Assembly (NCBI RefSeq): GCF_051903925.1
Contig: NZ_CP173678.1
Span: 2,790,001-2,854,000 of the forward strand
Direction: 5' to 3'
Length of the DNA: 64,000 bases
Source: G051903925 sp051903925
GTDB lineage: Bacteria > Pseudomonadota > Alphaproteobacteria > Zavarziniales > Zavarziniaceae
This document shows positions 26,852 to 35,713 of this stretch, piece by piece. The translations under genes and the position numbers were made by a program. Position 1 is the stretch's first letter; each line of letters starts with the position of its first letter. The notes under the pieces are model-generated. The model was not told the origin of the DNA. It saw only the letters and a program-made list of their open reading frames with translations, and made no database searches.

Positions 26852-28135
26852 ATGTTCGATCTCAAGGCGATCCGCGACGACCCGGCGGCGTTCGACCGGG
26901 GCTGGGGCCGCCGTGGCCTGGCCGCGCAGACGGCGCGCATCCTGGAGCTGGACCAGCGCCGCCGCGCCCACCTGACCGACGTCCAGGAAGCCCAGGCCCG
27001 CCGCAACGAGGCGAGTCGCGAGGTCGGCAAGGCCAAGGGCCGGGGCGAGAACGCCGACGCCCTGATCGCCGAGGTCGCCGCGCTCAAGGAGCGGATCGCC
27101 AGCGGCGAGGCGACCGCCCTGGCCGTGGAGCAGGAGCTGGACGCGCTGCTGAGCCAGCTGCCCAACCTGCCCGCCGACGAGGTGCCGGACGGCCCGGACG
27201 AGACAGCGAACGTGGTCGTCCGTGCCCATGGCGAGCCGGCCCGTCTGAACGTCGCGTCGCCCCAGCATTTCGAGGTGGGCGAGCGCCTGGGGCTGATGGA
27301 TTTCGAGAGCGCGGCGCACTTGTCCGGCGCCCGTTTCGTCGTGCTGAAGGGCCAGCTGGCGCGGCTTGAGCGGGCGCTGTCCAGCTTCATGCTGGACCTG
27401 CACACGACCGAGTTCGGCTATGCCGAGATGCAGGTCCCGCTGATGGTGCGGGAGGAGGCGCTCTATGGCACCGGCCAGCTGCCCAAGTTCGCCGACGACC
27501 TGTTCAGGACGACGGCCGGGCATTGGCTGATCCCGACGGCCGAGGTGTCGCTGACCAACCTGGTGCGCGAGCAGATCGTGGAGGAGGGCACGCTGCCCCG
27601 CCGCTACACCGCGCTGACGCCGTGCTTCCGGGCCGAGGCGGGGGCCGCGGGGCGGGATACACGGGGCATGATCCGGCAGCACCAGTTCTACAAGGTCGAG
27701 CTGGTCAGCGTGACCACGCCCGATCAGTCGGAGGCGGAGCACGAGCGCATGGTGGCCTGCGCCGAGGAGGTGTTGAAGCGTCTGGGCCTGACCTGGCGCG
27801 TGATGCTGCTGTCGGCCGGCGACATGGGCTTCTCGGCGCGCAAGACCTATGACATCGAGGTCTGGCTGCCCGGGCAGCAGGCCTTTCGCGAGATTTCGAG
27901 CTGCTCCAATTGTGGCGACTTCCAGGCCCGGCGCATGGCCGCCCGCTTTCGCCCGGCCGAGGGTAAGGGCACGCGCTTCCTGCATACGCTCAACGGCTCT
28001 GGCCTCGCCGTCGGGCGGACCCTGGTCGCGGTATTGGAGAACTATGTCCAGGCGGACGGATCGGTGACTGTGCCCGAGGTGTTGCGGCCCTATATGGGCG
28101 GCCTTGAGCACATCAGCCCCGTCGGAACCGAGTGA
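26852..28135 (+). CDS. serS: Seryl-tRNA synthetase
   Basis: A 427-residue class II aminoacyl-tRNA synthetase that charges tRNA-Ser. The N-terminal coiled-coil arm (residues 1 to about 110, MFDLKAIRDDPAAFDRGWG... with ELDQRRRAHLTDVQEAQARR) clasps the tRNA. Class II motif 2 is in LTPCFRAEAGAAGRDTRGM and motif 3 in GSGLAVGRTLVAVLENY. PTAEVSLTNL and ISSCSNCGDFQARR bind serine. Start ATG as in the family (MFDLKxIR). It is the first gene of serS-surE-pcm-nlpD. Confidence 0.97.
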   Translation: MFDLKAIRDDPAAFDRGWGRRGLAAQTARILELDQRRRAHLTDVQEAQARRNEASREVGKAKGRGENADALIAEVAALKERIASGEATALAVEQELDALLSQLPNLPADEVPDGPDETANVVVRAHGEPARLNVASPQHFEVGERLGLMDFESAAHLSGARFVVLKGQLARLERALSSFMLDLHTTEFGYAEMQVPLMVREEALYGTGQLPKFADDLFRTTAGHWLIPTAEVSLTNLVREQIVEEGTLPRRYTALTPCFRAEAGAAGRDTRGMIRQHQFYKVELVSVTTPDQSEAEHERMVACAEEVLKRLGLTWRVMLLSAGDMGFSARKTYDIEVWLPGQQAFREISSCSNCGDFQARRMAARFRPAEGKGTRFLHTLNGSGLAVGRTLVAVLENYVQADGSVTVPEVLRPYMGGLEHISPVGTE

Positions 28136-28143
28136 GGACGCGC

Positions 28144-28935
28144 GTGGCCGAAACCCCCTTGCGGATCCTGTGCGTCAACGACGACGGCATCCATGCGCCG
28201 GGCCTGAAGATCCTGGAGAAGATCGCCCGCGCTCTGACCAGCGACGTCTGGGTCGTGGCGCCGGAGACGGAGATGAGCGGCGCCGGGCATTCCCTGACGC
28301 TGGCGTCGCCCATCCGCATGCGCAAGATCAAGGCCAAGCGCTTCGCCGTGACCGGCACGCCGACCGATTGCGTCCTGATGGCGGTGGCCGAGGTGATGGG
28401 CAAGCGTCGCCCGGACCTGGTCCTGTCGGGCGTCAATCGCGGCGCCAACCTGGGCGAGGACGTGACCTATTCGGGCACGGTGGCCGGCGCCATCGAGGGG
28501 ACGCTGCTGGGCATCCGCTCGATCGCCCTGAGCCAGACCTATGGCCTGGCCGAGGATGGCCCCCGCGTGCCGTGGGAAACCGCGCTGGCCCACGGACCCC
28601 AGGTCGTCCGCACCCTGCTGCAGGCGGATTGGCCGCGCGACATCGTGATGAACGTGAACTTCCCCGACCGCCCGCCCGACGGGATCGCTGGGATCGAGGT
28701 GACGACGCAGGGGCGGCGCGAGCAGAGCGAGATCGCGATCAGCAAGCGGACCGACGCGCGCGGCTTCCACTACTACTGGATGGGCTTCAAGCGCGTGCCG
28801 TTCCGGGCCGCCGACGGCACCGACCTGGGCGCCATCCAGGCGGGCCGCATTGCCGTCACGCCGCTGCACCTCGACCTCAGCCATCATGCGACGCTCGACG
28901 GGCTGAAGCGCGCCTTCGGCACCGGTCCAGCCTGA
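28144..28935 (+). CDS. surE: 5'/3'-nucleotidase SurE
   Basis: A 263-residue metal-dependent phosphatase acting on nucleoside 5'- and 3'-monophosphates (stress survival protein). N-terminal metal site LCVNDDGIHAPG; then VAPETEMSGAGHSLT, GTPTDCVL, LVLSGVNRGANLGED (Asn metal ligand) and YSGTVAGAIEG. GTG at 28144 has AGGA 5 bp upstream; another GTG at 28132 would overlap the serS stop (GTGA) but lacks a Shine-Dalgarno. LCVNDDG instead of the common LLTNDDG is a mild variant that keeps both Asp. Confidence 0.93.
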   Translation: MAETPLRILCVNDDGIHAPGLKILEKIARALTSDVWVVAPETEMSGAGHSLTLASPIRMRKIKAKRFAVTGTPTDCVLMAVAEVMGKRRPDLVLSGVNRGANLGEDVTYSGTVAGAIEGTLLGIRSIALSQTYGLAEDGPRVPWETALAHGPQVVRTLLQADWPRDIVMNVNFPDRPPDGIAGIEVTTQGRREQSEIAISKRTDARGFHYYWMGFKRVPFRAADGTDLGAIQAGRIAVTPLHLDLSHHATLDGLKRAFGTGPA

Positions 28936-28957
28936 GGCCTGGGGCAGGACTGCCGCC

Positions 28958-29605
28958 GTGCCGATCACGGTCCCCGGCGACGACGCCAAGATCCGGCTGA
29001 TCCTGTCGCTGCGCCTGCAGGGGATCAACGACACGGCGATCCTGTCGGCGATCGAGCGCCTGCCGCGGGAGGAATTCGTCCCCACCGCACTGTCGCATCG
29101 GGCATGGGACGACGCCGCGCTGCCCATCGCCGCGCACCAGACGATCAGCCAGCCGTTCATCGTCGCCTTCATGACCCAGGCGCTGCGCCTGCAGAAGCGC
29201 CACACGGTCCTGGAGATCGGCACCGGCTCGGGCTACCAGGCGGCCCTGCTCGCCGAATTCGCCCGCCGGGTCTACACGATCGAGCGCCACCGCACCCTGC
29301 GCGAGGGGGCGGAGGCCAAGTTCCAGGCGCTGAAGCTAAGCAATATCGTGACCCGGCTTGGCGACGGGACCAAGGGCTGGCCCCAGGCGGCCCCCTTCGA
29401 CCGCGTCCTGGTCACGGCGGCCGGCCCCAGCGTGCCGCAGCCCCTGCTGGACCAGCTGGCCCCCGGGGGCGTCCTGGTGGCGCCCGTGGGGCCCGATCCC
29501 GATCACCAGCACATCATCCGCATGACGGCGACCGACGACGGCTTCGTGACAGAGACGCTGATGCCGGTGCGCTTCGTGCCGCTGGTCGAGGGCCTGCCCG
29601 GCTGA
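28958..29605 (+). CDS. pcm: Protein-L-isoaspartate O-methyltransferase
   Basis: A 215-residue AdoMet-dependent enzyme that methylates isoaspartyl residues in aged proteins for repair. HQTISQPFIVAFMTQAL is the conserved substrate-side block, VLEIGTGSGYQAALLAE motif I, and VYTIERH post-I; PFDRVLVTAAGPSVP and LDQLAPGGVLVAPVG follow. GTG start at 28958; 22 bp after surE. The order surE-pcm-nlpD is conserved across proteobacteria, here headed by serS. Confidence 0.95.
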   Translation: MPITVPGDDAKIRLILSLRLQGINDTAILSAIERLPREEFVPTALSHRAWDDAALPIAAHQTISQPFIVAFMTQALRLQKRHTVLEIGTGSGYQAALLAEFARRVYTIERHRTLREGAEAKFQALKLSNIVTRLGDGTKGWPQAAPFDRVLVTAAGPSVPQPLLDQLAPGGVLVAPVGPDPDHQHIIRMTATDDGFVTETLMPVRFVPLVEGLPG

Positions 29606-29672
29606 GGCCGTCGGGAGGGCGCCGTGCTGCAACGCACGTTGACCGTCCGCCGCCGCTTCCTAGAGTGAGGCC

Positions 29673-30731
29673 ATGTCGAGTGCCCTGACCCTTCGAGTCG
29701 CTGCCGCCAGGCTTGCCGTGTGCGCGGGGCTGGTCCTCGGTGTCGCTGCCTGCACCTATGACGCAAGCCGCCATCCGCCGACCACGACGGTCAGTTCCGG
29801 CGTGGGCGAGGGGGCCCCATCTGCGGGACCGCGCCCCGGCCCTGCCGGGGGCGAGGTCGTGGTCCAGCCCGGCGACAGCCTGTCCCGGATCGCGGCGCGC
29901 CTGGATATCCCGCTGTCCGCGCTGATGGCCGCCAACAGCGAAATCGCGCCGCCCTACCGGATCTTTCCCGGCCAGCGCATCCGTCTGCCGGGTGCGGCAC
30001 CGGTACCGGTGCCGGTCGTTGCCCAATCCGGCCCCGTTGCCGCGCCCGTTGTCGCGCGCCCCTCCATGCCGGCGCCTTCGATCGCCGCGACACCCCTGGC
30101 GCCGCCGACACGGCTGGGCGCGCCGCTGGCCCCCATGCCAGCGCAGCAGGCGTCCGCCCGCCCGCCACCCGTGCTGGAGCCGGGCGACCTGCCGGGGCCT
30201 GGCGAGGATGTGCCGCCTTTGGCCGGACCTGCGGGCGTGGGCGCCACCCTGGCGGCCCTGCCGGTGCCACGGGCAAGGCCAACCCCGCCAGAGGGGACGC
30301 CCGAGGGCGGGACCTCTGCCGCGGCAGGCCTGCCGGCGACGCCGCCGCGCAGCGCGACCACCTTCCTGTGGCCGGTGCAGGGGCCGATCATCTCGGCCTT
30401 CGGACCCAAGCCGGACGGGCTGCACAATGACGGGATCAACATCAAGGCCGACGCGGGCACGCCGGTGAAGGCCGCGGAGGCCGGCGTCGTGGTCTATGCC
30501 GGCAACGAGCTGCGCGGTTTCGGCAACCTGATCCTGATCCGGCACGAGGGCGGCTGGGTCACCGCCTATGGCCACAATGAACGGCTGCTGGTCGCGCGGG
30601 GCGATGTCGTCTCGCGCGGGCAGGCCATCGCGCGGGTCGGCCGAACCGGCACGGTGACGACGCCCCAACTGCACTTCGAGATCCGCAAGGGACGCGAGAC
30701 CGTCGATCCCACCAAGTACCTGGCGTCCTGA
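29673..30731 (+). CDS. nlpD: NlpD-type lipoprotein: LysM plus degenerate M23 (LytM) domain
   Basis: A 352-residue lipoprotein: signal with lipobox GVAAC (Cys27), a LysM domain at about residues 62-105 (VVQPGDSLSRIAARLDIPLS, FPGQRIRLPG), a long Pro/Ala-rich linker with PVPRARPTPP, and a C-terminal M23 domain (about 230-350). The zinc site looks incomplete: where active enzymes have HxGxD this one has NDGIN, and the terminal HxH is QLH. It therefore probably activates cell-separation amidases rather than cutting peptidoglycan itself, as NlpD and EnvC do. Last gene of the serS operon. Confidence 0.9.
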   Translation: MSSALTLRVAAARLAVCAGLVLGVAACTYDASRHPPTTTVSSGVGEGAPSAGPRPGPAGGEVVVQPGDSLSRIAARLDIPLSALMAANSEIAPPYRIFPGQRIRLPGAAPVPVPVVAQSGPVAAPVVARPSMPAPSIAATPLAPPTRLGAPLAPMPAQQASARPPPVLEPGDLPGPGEDVPPLAGPAGVGATLAALPVPRARPTPPEGTPEGGTSAAAGLPATPPRSATTFLWPVQGPIISAFGPKPDGLHNDGINIKADAGTPVKAAEAGVVVYAGNELRGFGNLILIRHEGGWVTAYGHNERLLVARGDVVSRGQAIARVGRTGTVTTPQLHFEIRKGRETVDPTKYLAS

Positions 30732-30741
30732 ACCGAAGCCC

Positions 30742-32313
30742 TCAGCGGGTCAGGACGGCGGCGGCTGCCTTGGTTTCGACCACAGCCTTGGCGGTGTCGG
30801 CGATGGCCGCGTTGAGTTCGTCCATGTTGCGTCCGATGGCGGCCGCGGCGCGGGCCGCGTCGGCGGACTGCGCGGACATGCTGTGGGTCACGCTGCCCTG
30901 CTGCTCGATTGCCGTGGCGGTCGTGGTGACATCCTGGCGCAGCGCCTCGATCGCGTCGCGGATGCCGGAAAGGGCCTGCACCACCTCGCCAGAGGCACCC
31001 TGCATGGTCTCGATCTCGCCGGCGATCTGGCCCGTGGCGTCGGCGGCCTGCCGGGCCAGGCGCTTGACCTCGCTGGCGACGACGGCGAAGCCCTTGCCGG
31101 CTTCGCCCGCGCGCGCCGACTCGATCGTGGCGTTGAGCGCCAGCAGATTGATCTGCCCCGCGATGCCGCGGATCAGCTCGACGATCGAACCCATGGCACG
31201 GGCCGTGTCCGCCAGCCGCGCGGTCGCGGCGTTGGCGCTCAGCGTGCGCTGCGCGGCATCGTCGGATGCGCTGCGCGAGCGCCCCATCGTGCGCGCGATC
31301 TCCTGGATCGACCGGTCCAACTGGCCGGCCGAGGCGGCAAGCGACTCGACCAGCCCGGCAGCACTGTCGGCCGACCGGGCCGTGGCCGCGACGCGGGCCG
31401 TGGACAGGTCCATGGCCTGATCGATTGCCCCGAAATTGCGTTCGATCAACTGGCTCAGATTGGCCAGCAAGGTCACTTCCGGGGTGACGTCCGTCGCGAA
31501 CTTGACCACCTTCCAGGGCCGCTGGTCCAGGTCCAGGATCGGGTTATAGGTCGCGTCGATCCACACCGGGCGGCCGTCGCGGGCGCGGCGCCTGAAGCGA
31601 CCTGCCTGGAAGGTGCCCTGGCGCAGCGTCTGCCAGAAGGCGCCGTATTCCGGCGCCTGGGCCGCCTCGGCATCCATGAAGATGCGATGGTGCCGGCCCC
31701 GGATGTCGTCGAGCGCATAGCCCATCACGCGCAGGAAGTTGCTGTTGGCATCCAGCACCGTGCCGTCCAGGTCGAATTCGATCACCGCCTGCGACTTCAG
31801 CATGGCGTTGGCCTTGCCCACCAGGTCGGCATAGACCAGCTTCTGGGCCGTGACGTCGGTTGCGTACTTCACGATCCGCTCAAGCCGCCCGGCGCCGTCG
31901 CGGATCGGGTTGTAGGATCCCTCGATCCAGACCGGGCGGCCCGACTGGGTGATGCGGCGGAACTGACCGGTCTGCGCCTCGCCGCGGGAAAGCCGGGCCC
32001 AGAAATCCTGGTAGGTGGGGCTGGCGGCCTCCTCCGCAGTCACGAACATGCGGTGGTGGCGCCCCTCCACATCGGCCGCGGCATAGCCCATCAGGTTCAG
32101 GAAATTCTGGTTGGCGCGCAGAATCCTCCCGTCGGGCCGGAACTCGATCAGGGCCAGTGTGCTGTCCAGGGCGGCAACCCAACGTTGCAGGCCATCCAGC
32201 CGCCCGCCATGGTCCTGACCGGGGGCGTGGTCCATATCGACCGCGTGCCCGTCAGTTGCCCCGTCTGAAGGAATTTTGCTGATGGTCGACAGACCAAGCC
32301 ATGATTTCAACAC
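30742..32313 (-). CDS. Soluble PAS-PAS methyl-accepting chemotaxis protein, copy A
   Basis: A 523-residue cytoplasmic chemoreceptor with no TM segment. PAS1 (about residues 48-160: LALIEFRPDGRILRANQNFL, GRHHRMFV, WIEGSYNP); PAS2 (about 175-285: AVIEFDLDGTVLDANSNFL, GRHHRIFM, WIDATYNP); then an MCP signalling hairpin whose tip reads GIAGQINLLALNATIESARA. Layout matches BdlA-like PAS-sensing receptors; the paired PAS domains may bind haem or FAD. GTG start at 32313, with GAGGAAGACCC upstream. Paralogue of the gene at 32549-34123. It is convergent with nlpD, 10 bp apart. Confidence 0.9.
   Translation of the reverse strand: MLKSWLGLSTISKIPSDGATDGHAVDMDHAPGQDHGGRLDGLQRWVAALDSTLALIEFRPDGRILRANQNFLNLMGYAAADVEGRHHRMFVTAEEAASPTYQDFWARLSRGEAQTGQFRRITQSGRPVWIEGSYNPIRDGAGRLERIVKYATDVTAQKLVYADLVGKANAMLKSQAVIEFDLDGTVLDANSNFLRVMGYALDDIRGRHHRIFMDAEAAQAPEYGAFWQTLRQGTFQAGRFRRRARDGRPVWIDATYNPILDLDQRPWKVVKFATDVTPEVTLLANLSQLIERNFGAIDQAMDLSTARVAATARSADSAAGLVESLAASAGQLDRSIQEIARTMGRSRSASDDAAQRTLSANAATARLADTARAMGSIVELIRGIAGQINLLALNATIESARAGEAGKGFAVVASEVKRLARQAADATGQIAGEIETMQGASGEVVQALSGIRDAIEALRQDVTTTATAIEQQGSVTHSMSAQSADAARAAAAIGRNMDELNAAIADTAKAVVETKAAAAVLTR
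31001..31188. repeat. 188-bp block nearly identical to 32808-32995 (MCP signalling tip)
   Basis: Aligned by eye without gaps, this block differs from 32808-32995 at five positions. The flanking parts of the two chemoreceptor genes are clearly more diverged. It encodes the MCP hairpin tip and adjacent coiled coil. Confidence 0.8.
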
Positions 32314-32548
32314 GGGTCTTCCTCGGGTTCTCCCAGGTTCCGATTCAAGACTTGATGCATTAATGCGTGATTAAGATTGGATTACGGACATATACGGAGG
32401 TGGACGCACAGTCTGCGTGGTGTGTTTGCCTGAAAGGCAGTGACATCGTCGCGCGTCCTTCGGGATGGCCATTCGGATTTCCTCAGGATGACAATTGTTG
32501 GCAAAACAGAAATTGCCCGTGGTCCTCATGGCTTGTTGAGGCACGAGC

Positions 32549-34123
32549 CTAGCGGGCCAGGATGCTCGCCGCCTCCTTGGTCTCGGCGACTGCCTGGCCG
32601 GTCTGGGTGATCGCCGACGCCACCTCGACCATGTTGTCGGTGATCGTGGCGACCGCGCGCTGGGCCTGGTTGGCGCGCACGGCCATGTCCTGGGTGACCG
32701 CGTTCTGTTCGTCGATCGCCCCAGCCGTGCTGGCGACCAGGGCGTGCAGGCCCTCGATGGCGCCGCGGATGCCGGTCAGGGCGTGGACCACTTCGCCCGA
32801 GACCTGCTGCATGGTCTCGATCTCGCCGGCGATCTGGCCCGTGGCGTCGGCGGCCTGCCGGGCCAGGCGCTTGACCTCGCTGGCGACGACGGCGAAGCCC
32901 TTGCCGGCCTCGCCCGCGCGGGCCGACTCGATCGTGGCGTTGAGCGCCAGCAGGTTGATCTGGCCTGCGATGCCGCGGATCAGCTCGACGATCGAGGACA
33001 TCGCATGGGCGGTATCGGCCAGGCGGGTCGTCACCTCGTTCGCGCGGTCGGTGCGGGCCAGCGCCTCGTCCGCCGCCAGGCGCGACCGGCTCATGGTCGT
33101 GGCGATCTCGTTGATCGACGCAGCCATCTCGTCCACCGATGCGGCCAGCGACTGGACGAACTCGTCAGCGGCGCCGGCGGCATCGCGCGTCGTGGAGATG
33201 CGTTCGACGCAGCGCCGCATGGCATTGTCGATCGCGCCGAAATTGCGATCGATCAGGGTCTTCAGGTCGGTGAGCAGGGCAACCTGGTCGGTAATGTCGG
33301 TGGCGAACTTGACGACCTTGGTCGGCTTGCCGTCCAGGTCGAAGGTCGCGTTGTAGCTGCCCTCGATCCAGATCGGGCGGCCGCCCTTGGCCAGGCGTCG
33401 GAACTGCCCCGTGCGGAACGAGCCGTCGGCCAGATTGCGCCAGAACTCCTTGTAGTCGGGCGCGGCCGCGGCCTCGGGCTCGACGAACATGCTGTGGTGC
33501 CGGCCCTTTACCTCATCCAGGGAATAGCCAAGGACGTTCAGGAAATTGTCGTTGGCATCCAGGATGCGGCCCTGCAGGTCGAACTCGATCACCGCCTGCG
33601 ACCGGCTGATCGCATTGGCCTTGCCCAGCAGGTCGGCGAAGCGGAGCTTTTCCTGCGTCACGTCGCTGGCGTATTTGACGATCCGGTCCAGGCTGCCGTC
33701 GGCGGCAAAGACGGGATTGTAGGATCCCTCGATCCAGACCGGCGTGCCCGCCTTGGTCACCCGCTTGAACTGCCCCGTCTGGGGTCTTCCGCGCGCCAGG
33801 TCCTGCCAGAAGGCGCGGTAGGCGTCGCTTTCGGCGTCCTCGGCCGTCACGAACATCCGGTGATGGCGGCCGACCACGTCCTCCGCTTCGTAACCCAGCA
33901 GGGACAGCAGGTTGTGGTTCGCACGGAGGATTGTCCCGTCGGCCTTGAACTCGATCAGGGCGAGTGTGCATTCAACGGCCGCGGCCCACCGCTTCATGGC
34001 ATCAAGCTCGGCCCGCGTGCGCGCCAGGTCTCCAGCCAAATCGATCTGAGTCGACAGTTCAGGATTGTCGACACCAGACACAGGACTGGTCTCGGATCGT
34101 CTCCATTTCATCAGCGACTTCAC
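32549..34123 (-). CDS. Soluble PAS-PAS methyl-accepting chemotaxis protein, copy B
   Basis: A 524-residue paralogue of copy A with the same layout and almost the same length. PAS1: LALIEFKADGTILRANHNLL, GRHHRMFVTAED, WIEGSYNPVF. PAS2: AVIEFDLQGRILDANDNFL, GRHHSMFVEPEA, WIEGSYNATF. The MCP domain has the identical GIAGQINLLALNATIESARA tip. The GTG at 34123 (VKSLMKWRRSE) parallels the GTG start of copy A and has GAGGGG upstream; a TTG further up and an ATG at 34111 are alternatives. The tandem pair, 235 bp apart, arose by duplication. No che operon is in the window. Confidence 0.9.
   Translation of the reverse strand: MKSLMKWRRSETSPVSGVDNPELSTQIDLAGDLARTRAELDAMKRWAAAVECTLALIEFKADGTILRANHNLLSLLGYEAEDVVGRHHRMFVTAEDAESDAYRAFWQDLARGRPQTGQFKRVTKAGTPVWIEGSYNPVFAADGSLDRIVKYASDVTQEKLRFADLLGKANAISRSQAVIEFDLQGRILDANDNFLNVLGYSLDEVKGRHHSMFVEPEAAAAPDYKEFWRNLADGSFRTGQFRRLAKGGRPIWIEGSYNATFDLDGKPTKVVKFATDITDQVALLTDLKTLIDRNFGAIDNAMRRCVERISTTRDAAGAADEFVQSLAASVDEMAASINEIATTMSRSRLAADEALARTDRANEVTTRLADTAHAMSSIVELIRGIAGQINLLALNATIESARAGEAGKGFAVVASEVKRLARQAADATGQIAGEIETMQQVSGEVVHALTGIRGAIEGLHALVASTAGAIDEQNAVTQDMAVRANQAQRAVATITDNMVEVASAITQTGQAVAETKEAASILAR
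32808..32995. repeat. 188-bp block nearly identical to 31001-31188 (MCP signalling tip)
   Basis: Second copy of the near-identical block, inside the other chemoreceptor gene. Same orientation and length, with five differences by eye including silent positions. Confidence 0.8.
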
Positions 34124-34243
34124 GGCGTCTATCCCCTCGGACCGGCTATTGGCGGTGAGGTTGCCGATGCTCAAGTTAAGCGTGACTTAAATCAGACGTC
34201 AAAATTCGCTGCGACAGATGACTTGGCCGGGCGGCCTCGCGCG

Positions 34244-35131
34244 TCAGGGCAGGCGGGTGCCTGTGCGCCCGGCAATGTCCTGGATGAACTGCCAAGCCAC
34301 GCGGCCGGATCGCGCCCCCCGCGTGGTCGCCCATTCCAGCGCCTCGGCCCGCAGGCGGTCCTCCGCCACCGGCAGCGCCAGCCACGCCGCATAGCCGCGC
34401 ACCATCTGCAGGTAGTCCGCCTGGGAGCAGGAATGAAAGCCCAGCCACAGGCCGAAGCGGTCGGAGAGGGAGACCTTCTCCTCAACCGCCTCGCCCGGAT
34501 TGATGGCGGTTGCGCGTTCGTTGTCGACCATCTCGCGCGGCATCAGGTGACGCCGGTTGGACGTGGCATAGAGCAGGACGTTGGCCGGCCGCCCCTCGAT
34601 CCCACCGTCCAGGATCGCCTTCAGGGACTTGTAGGCGACATCGTCGTCGTCGAACGAAAGATCGTCACAGAACAGCAGGCAGCGCCGGTCCTGTCCGCGC
34701 AGCAGGCGCATCAGGTCGGGCAGGCTGGCAATGTCCTCGCGGTGGATCTCGATCAGGGTAAGGGCGCCCGGCGTCTCGCGACAGATGGCGCCGTGCACGG
34801 CCTTGACCAGGCTGGACTTGCCCATGCCGCGGGCGCCCCACAGCAGCGCGTTGTTGGCGGGGAGGCCGGCGGCGAAGCGCCGCGTATTCTCCAGCAGGAT
34901 GTCGCGCACGCGGTCGACCGCCACGATCAGGTCCAGGTCGACGGCGCTGACCTTGGCCACCGGCTCCAACCGGCCGCTGTCGCCGCGGGCCGCATCGGCG
35001 GGACTGCCTGCGTGCCAGACGAAGGCGTCGGCTCCGGCCAGGCTGGGGGAACGGGGCGGGGCCGGCGCCAGGCGCTCCAGCGCCGCGGCAATGCGTTCCA
35101 GAAGGGCGTGGGTCGCTGCGGTATCGGTCAT
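34244..35131 (-). CDS. DUF815 AAA-type ATPase
   Basis: A 295-residue P-loop ATPase with Walker A GARGMGKSSLVKA, Walker B LLFCDDLSFDDDD, sensor-like YATSNRRHLMPREM (N-R finger region), and SLSDRFGLWLGFHSCSQADY typical of DUF815. The N-terminal ~60 residues are helical and variable. The family is widespread, without an agreed function. ATG at 35131 starts the helical part. It is divergent from yajC, a linkage common in alphaproteobacteria. Cytoplasmic. Confidence 0.88.
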   Translation of the reverse strand: MTDTAATHALLERIAAALERLAPAPPRSPSLAGADAFVWHAGSPADAARGDSGRLEPVAKVSAVDLDLIVAVDRVRDILLENTRRFAAGLPANNALLWGARGMGKSSLVKAVHGAICRETPGALTLIEIHREDIASLPDLMRLLRGQDRRCLLFCDDLSFDDDDVAYKSLKAILDGGIEGRPANVLLYATSNRRHLMPREMVDNERATAINPGEAVEEKVSLSDRFGLWLGFHSCSQADYLQMVRGYAAWLALPVAEDRLRAEALEWATTRGARSGRVAWQFIQDIAGRTGTRLP

Positions 35132-35319
35132 GGCGCGGCAGACTACAGCCGCCGGTGACGATTCGCATGGCGCTCGTGGGGAAGCAGCGCGGGACGCGGG
35201 CTTGCGTCCTGGAACCGCATTTGCATCCACAGGGCGCCGCCGCTATGGTCCCGCGCCAGTCTCGTTGCGGGTGCGTTGGCGATCACGCTGGCCGAATTTC
35301 CTTGTCGCAAGGTGCTTTC

Positions 35320-35697
35320 ATGCTGATTTCATCGGCCTATGCCCAGGCAGCCGGGGGCGCGCCGGGTGGTTCCGATTTCCTGATCCAGCTGCTGCCGCTG
35401 GTCCTGATCTTCGTCGTCTTCTATTTCCTGCTGATCCGGCCGCAGCAGAAGCGCGTCAAGGAACACCGGGCCCTGGTCGAGGGCGTGCGTCGCGGCGACG
35501 TGGTCGTGACCTCGGGCGGGATCGTCGGCAAGATCGCCAAGGTCGAGGAGGGCGAGGTCCTGGTCGAGATCGCGGAGGGCGTGCGCATCCGCGTGGTCAA
35601 GGCGACGCTGAGCGAGGTGCGCAGCCGGACCCAGCCCGCCGGTGCCGCCGACGAGCCGCCGGCCGAGAGCAAGACCATCCCGCCCAAGAAGCGCTGA
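35320..35697 (+). CDS. yajC: Preprotein translocase subunit YajC
   Basis: A 125-residue inner-membrane protein with one TM helix (LLPLVLIFVVFYFLLIRPQQ) followed by the family block KRVKEHRALVEGVRRGDVVV and TSGGIVGKI. It binds SecDF-YidC and aids Sec-dependent export. The N-terminus MLISSAYAQAAGGAPGG is the usual alphaproteobacterial form; AAGGTG precedes the ATG. It is followed at 16 bp by secDF. Confidence 0.95.
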   Translation: MLISSAYAQAAGGAPGGSDFLIQLLPLVLIFVVFYFLLIRPQQKRVKEHRALVEGVRRGDVVVTSGGIVGKIAKVEEGEVLVEIAEGVRIRVVKATLSEVRSRTQPAGAADEPPAESKTIPPKKR

Positions 35698-35713
35698 TCC
35701 GGGACCCCACCCC

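Noticed and set aside
31001..32995. The two 188-bp blocks as a mobile or CRISPR-like repeat
   Set aside because: They lie at the same codon positions inside homologous genes and encode the conserved MCP tip; duplication with conversion explains them.
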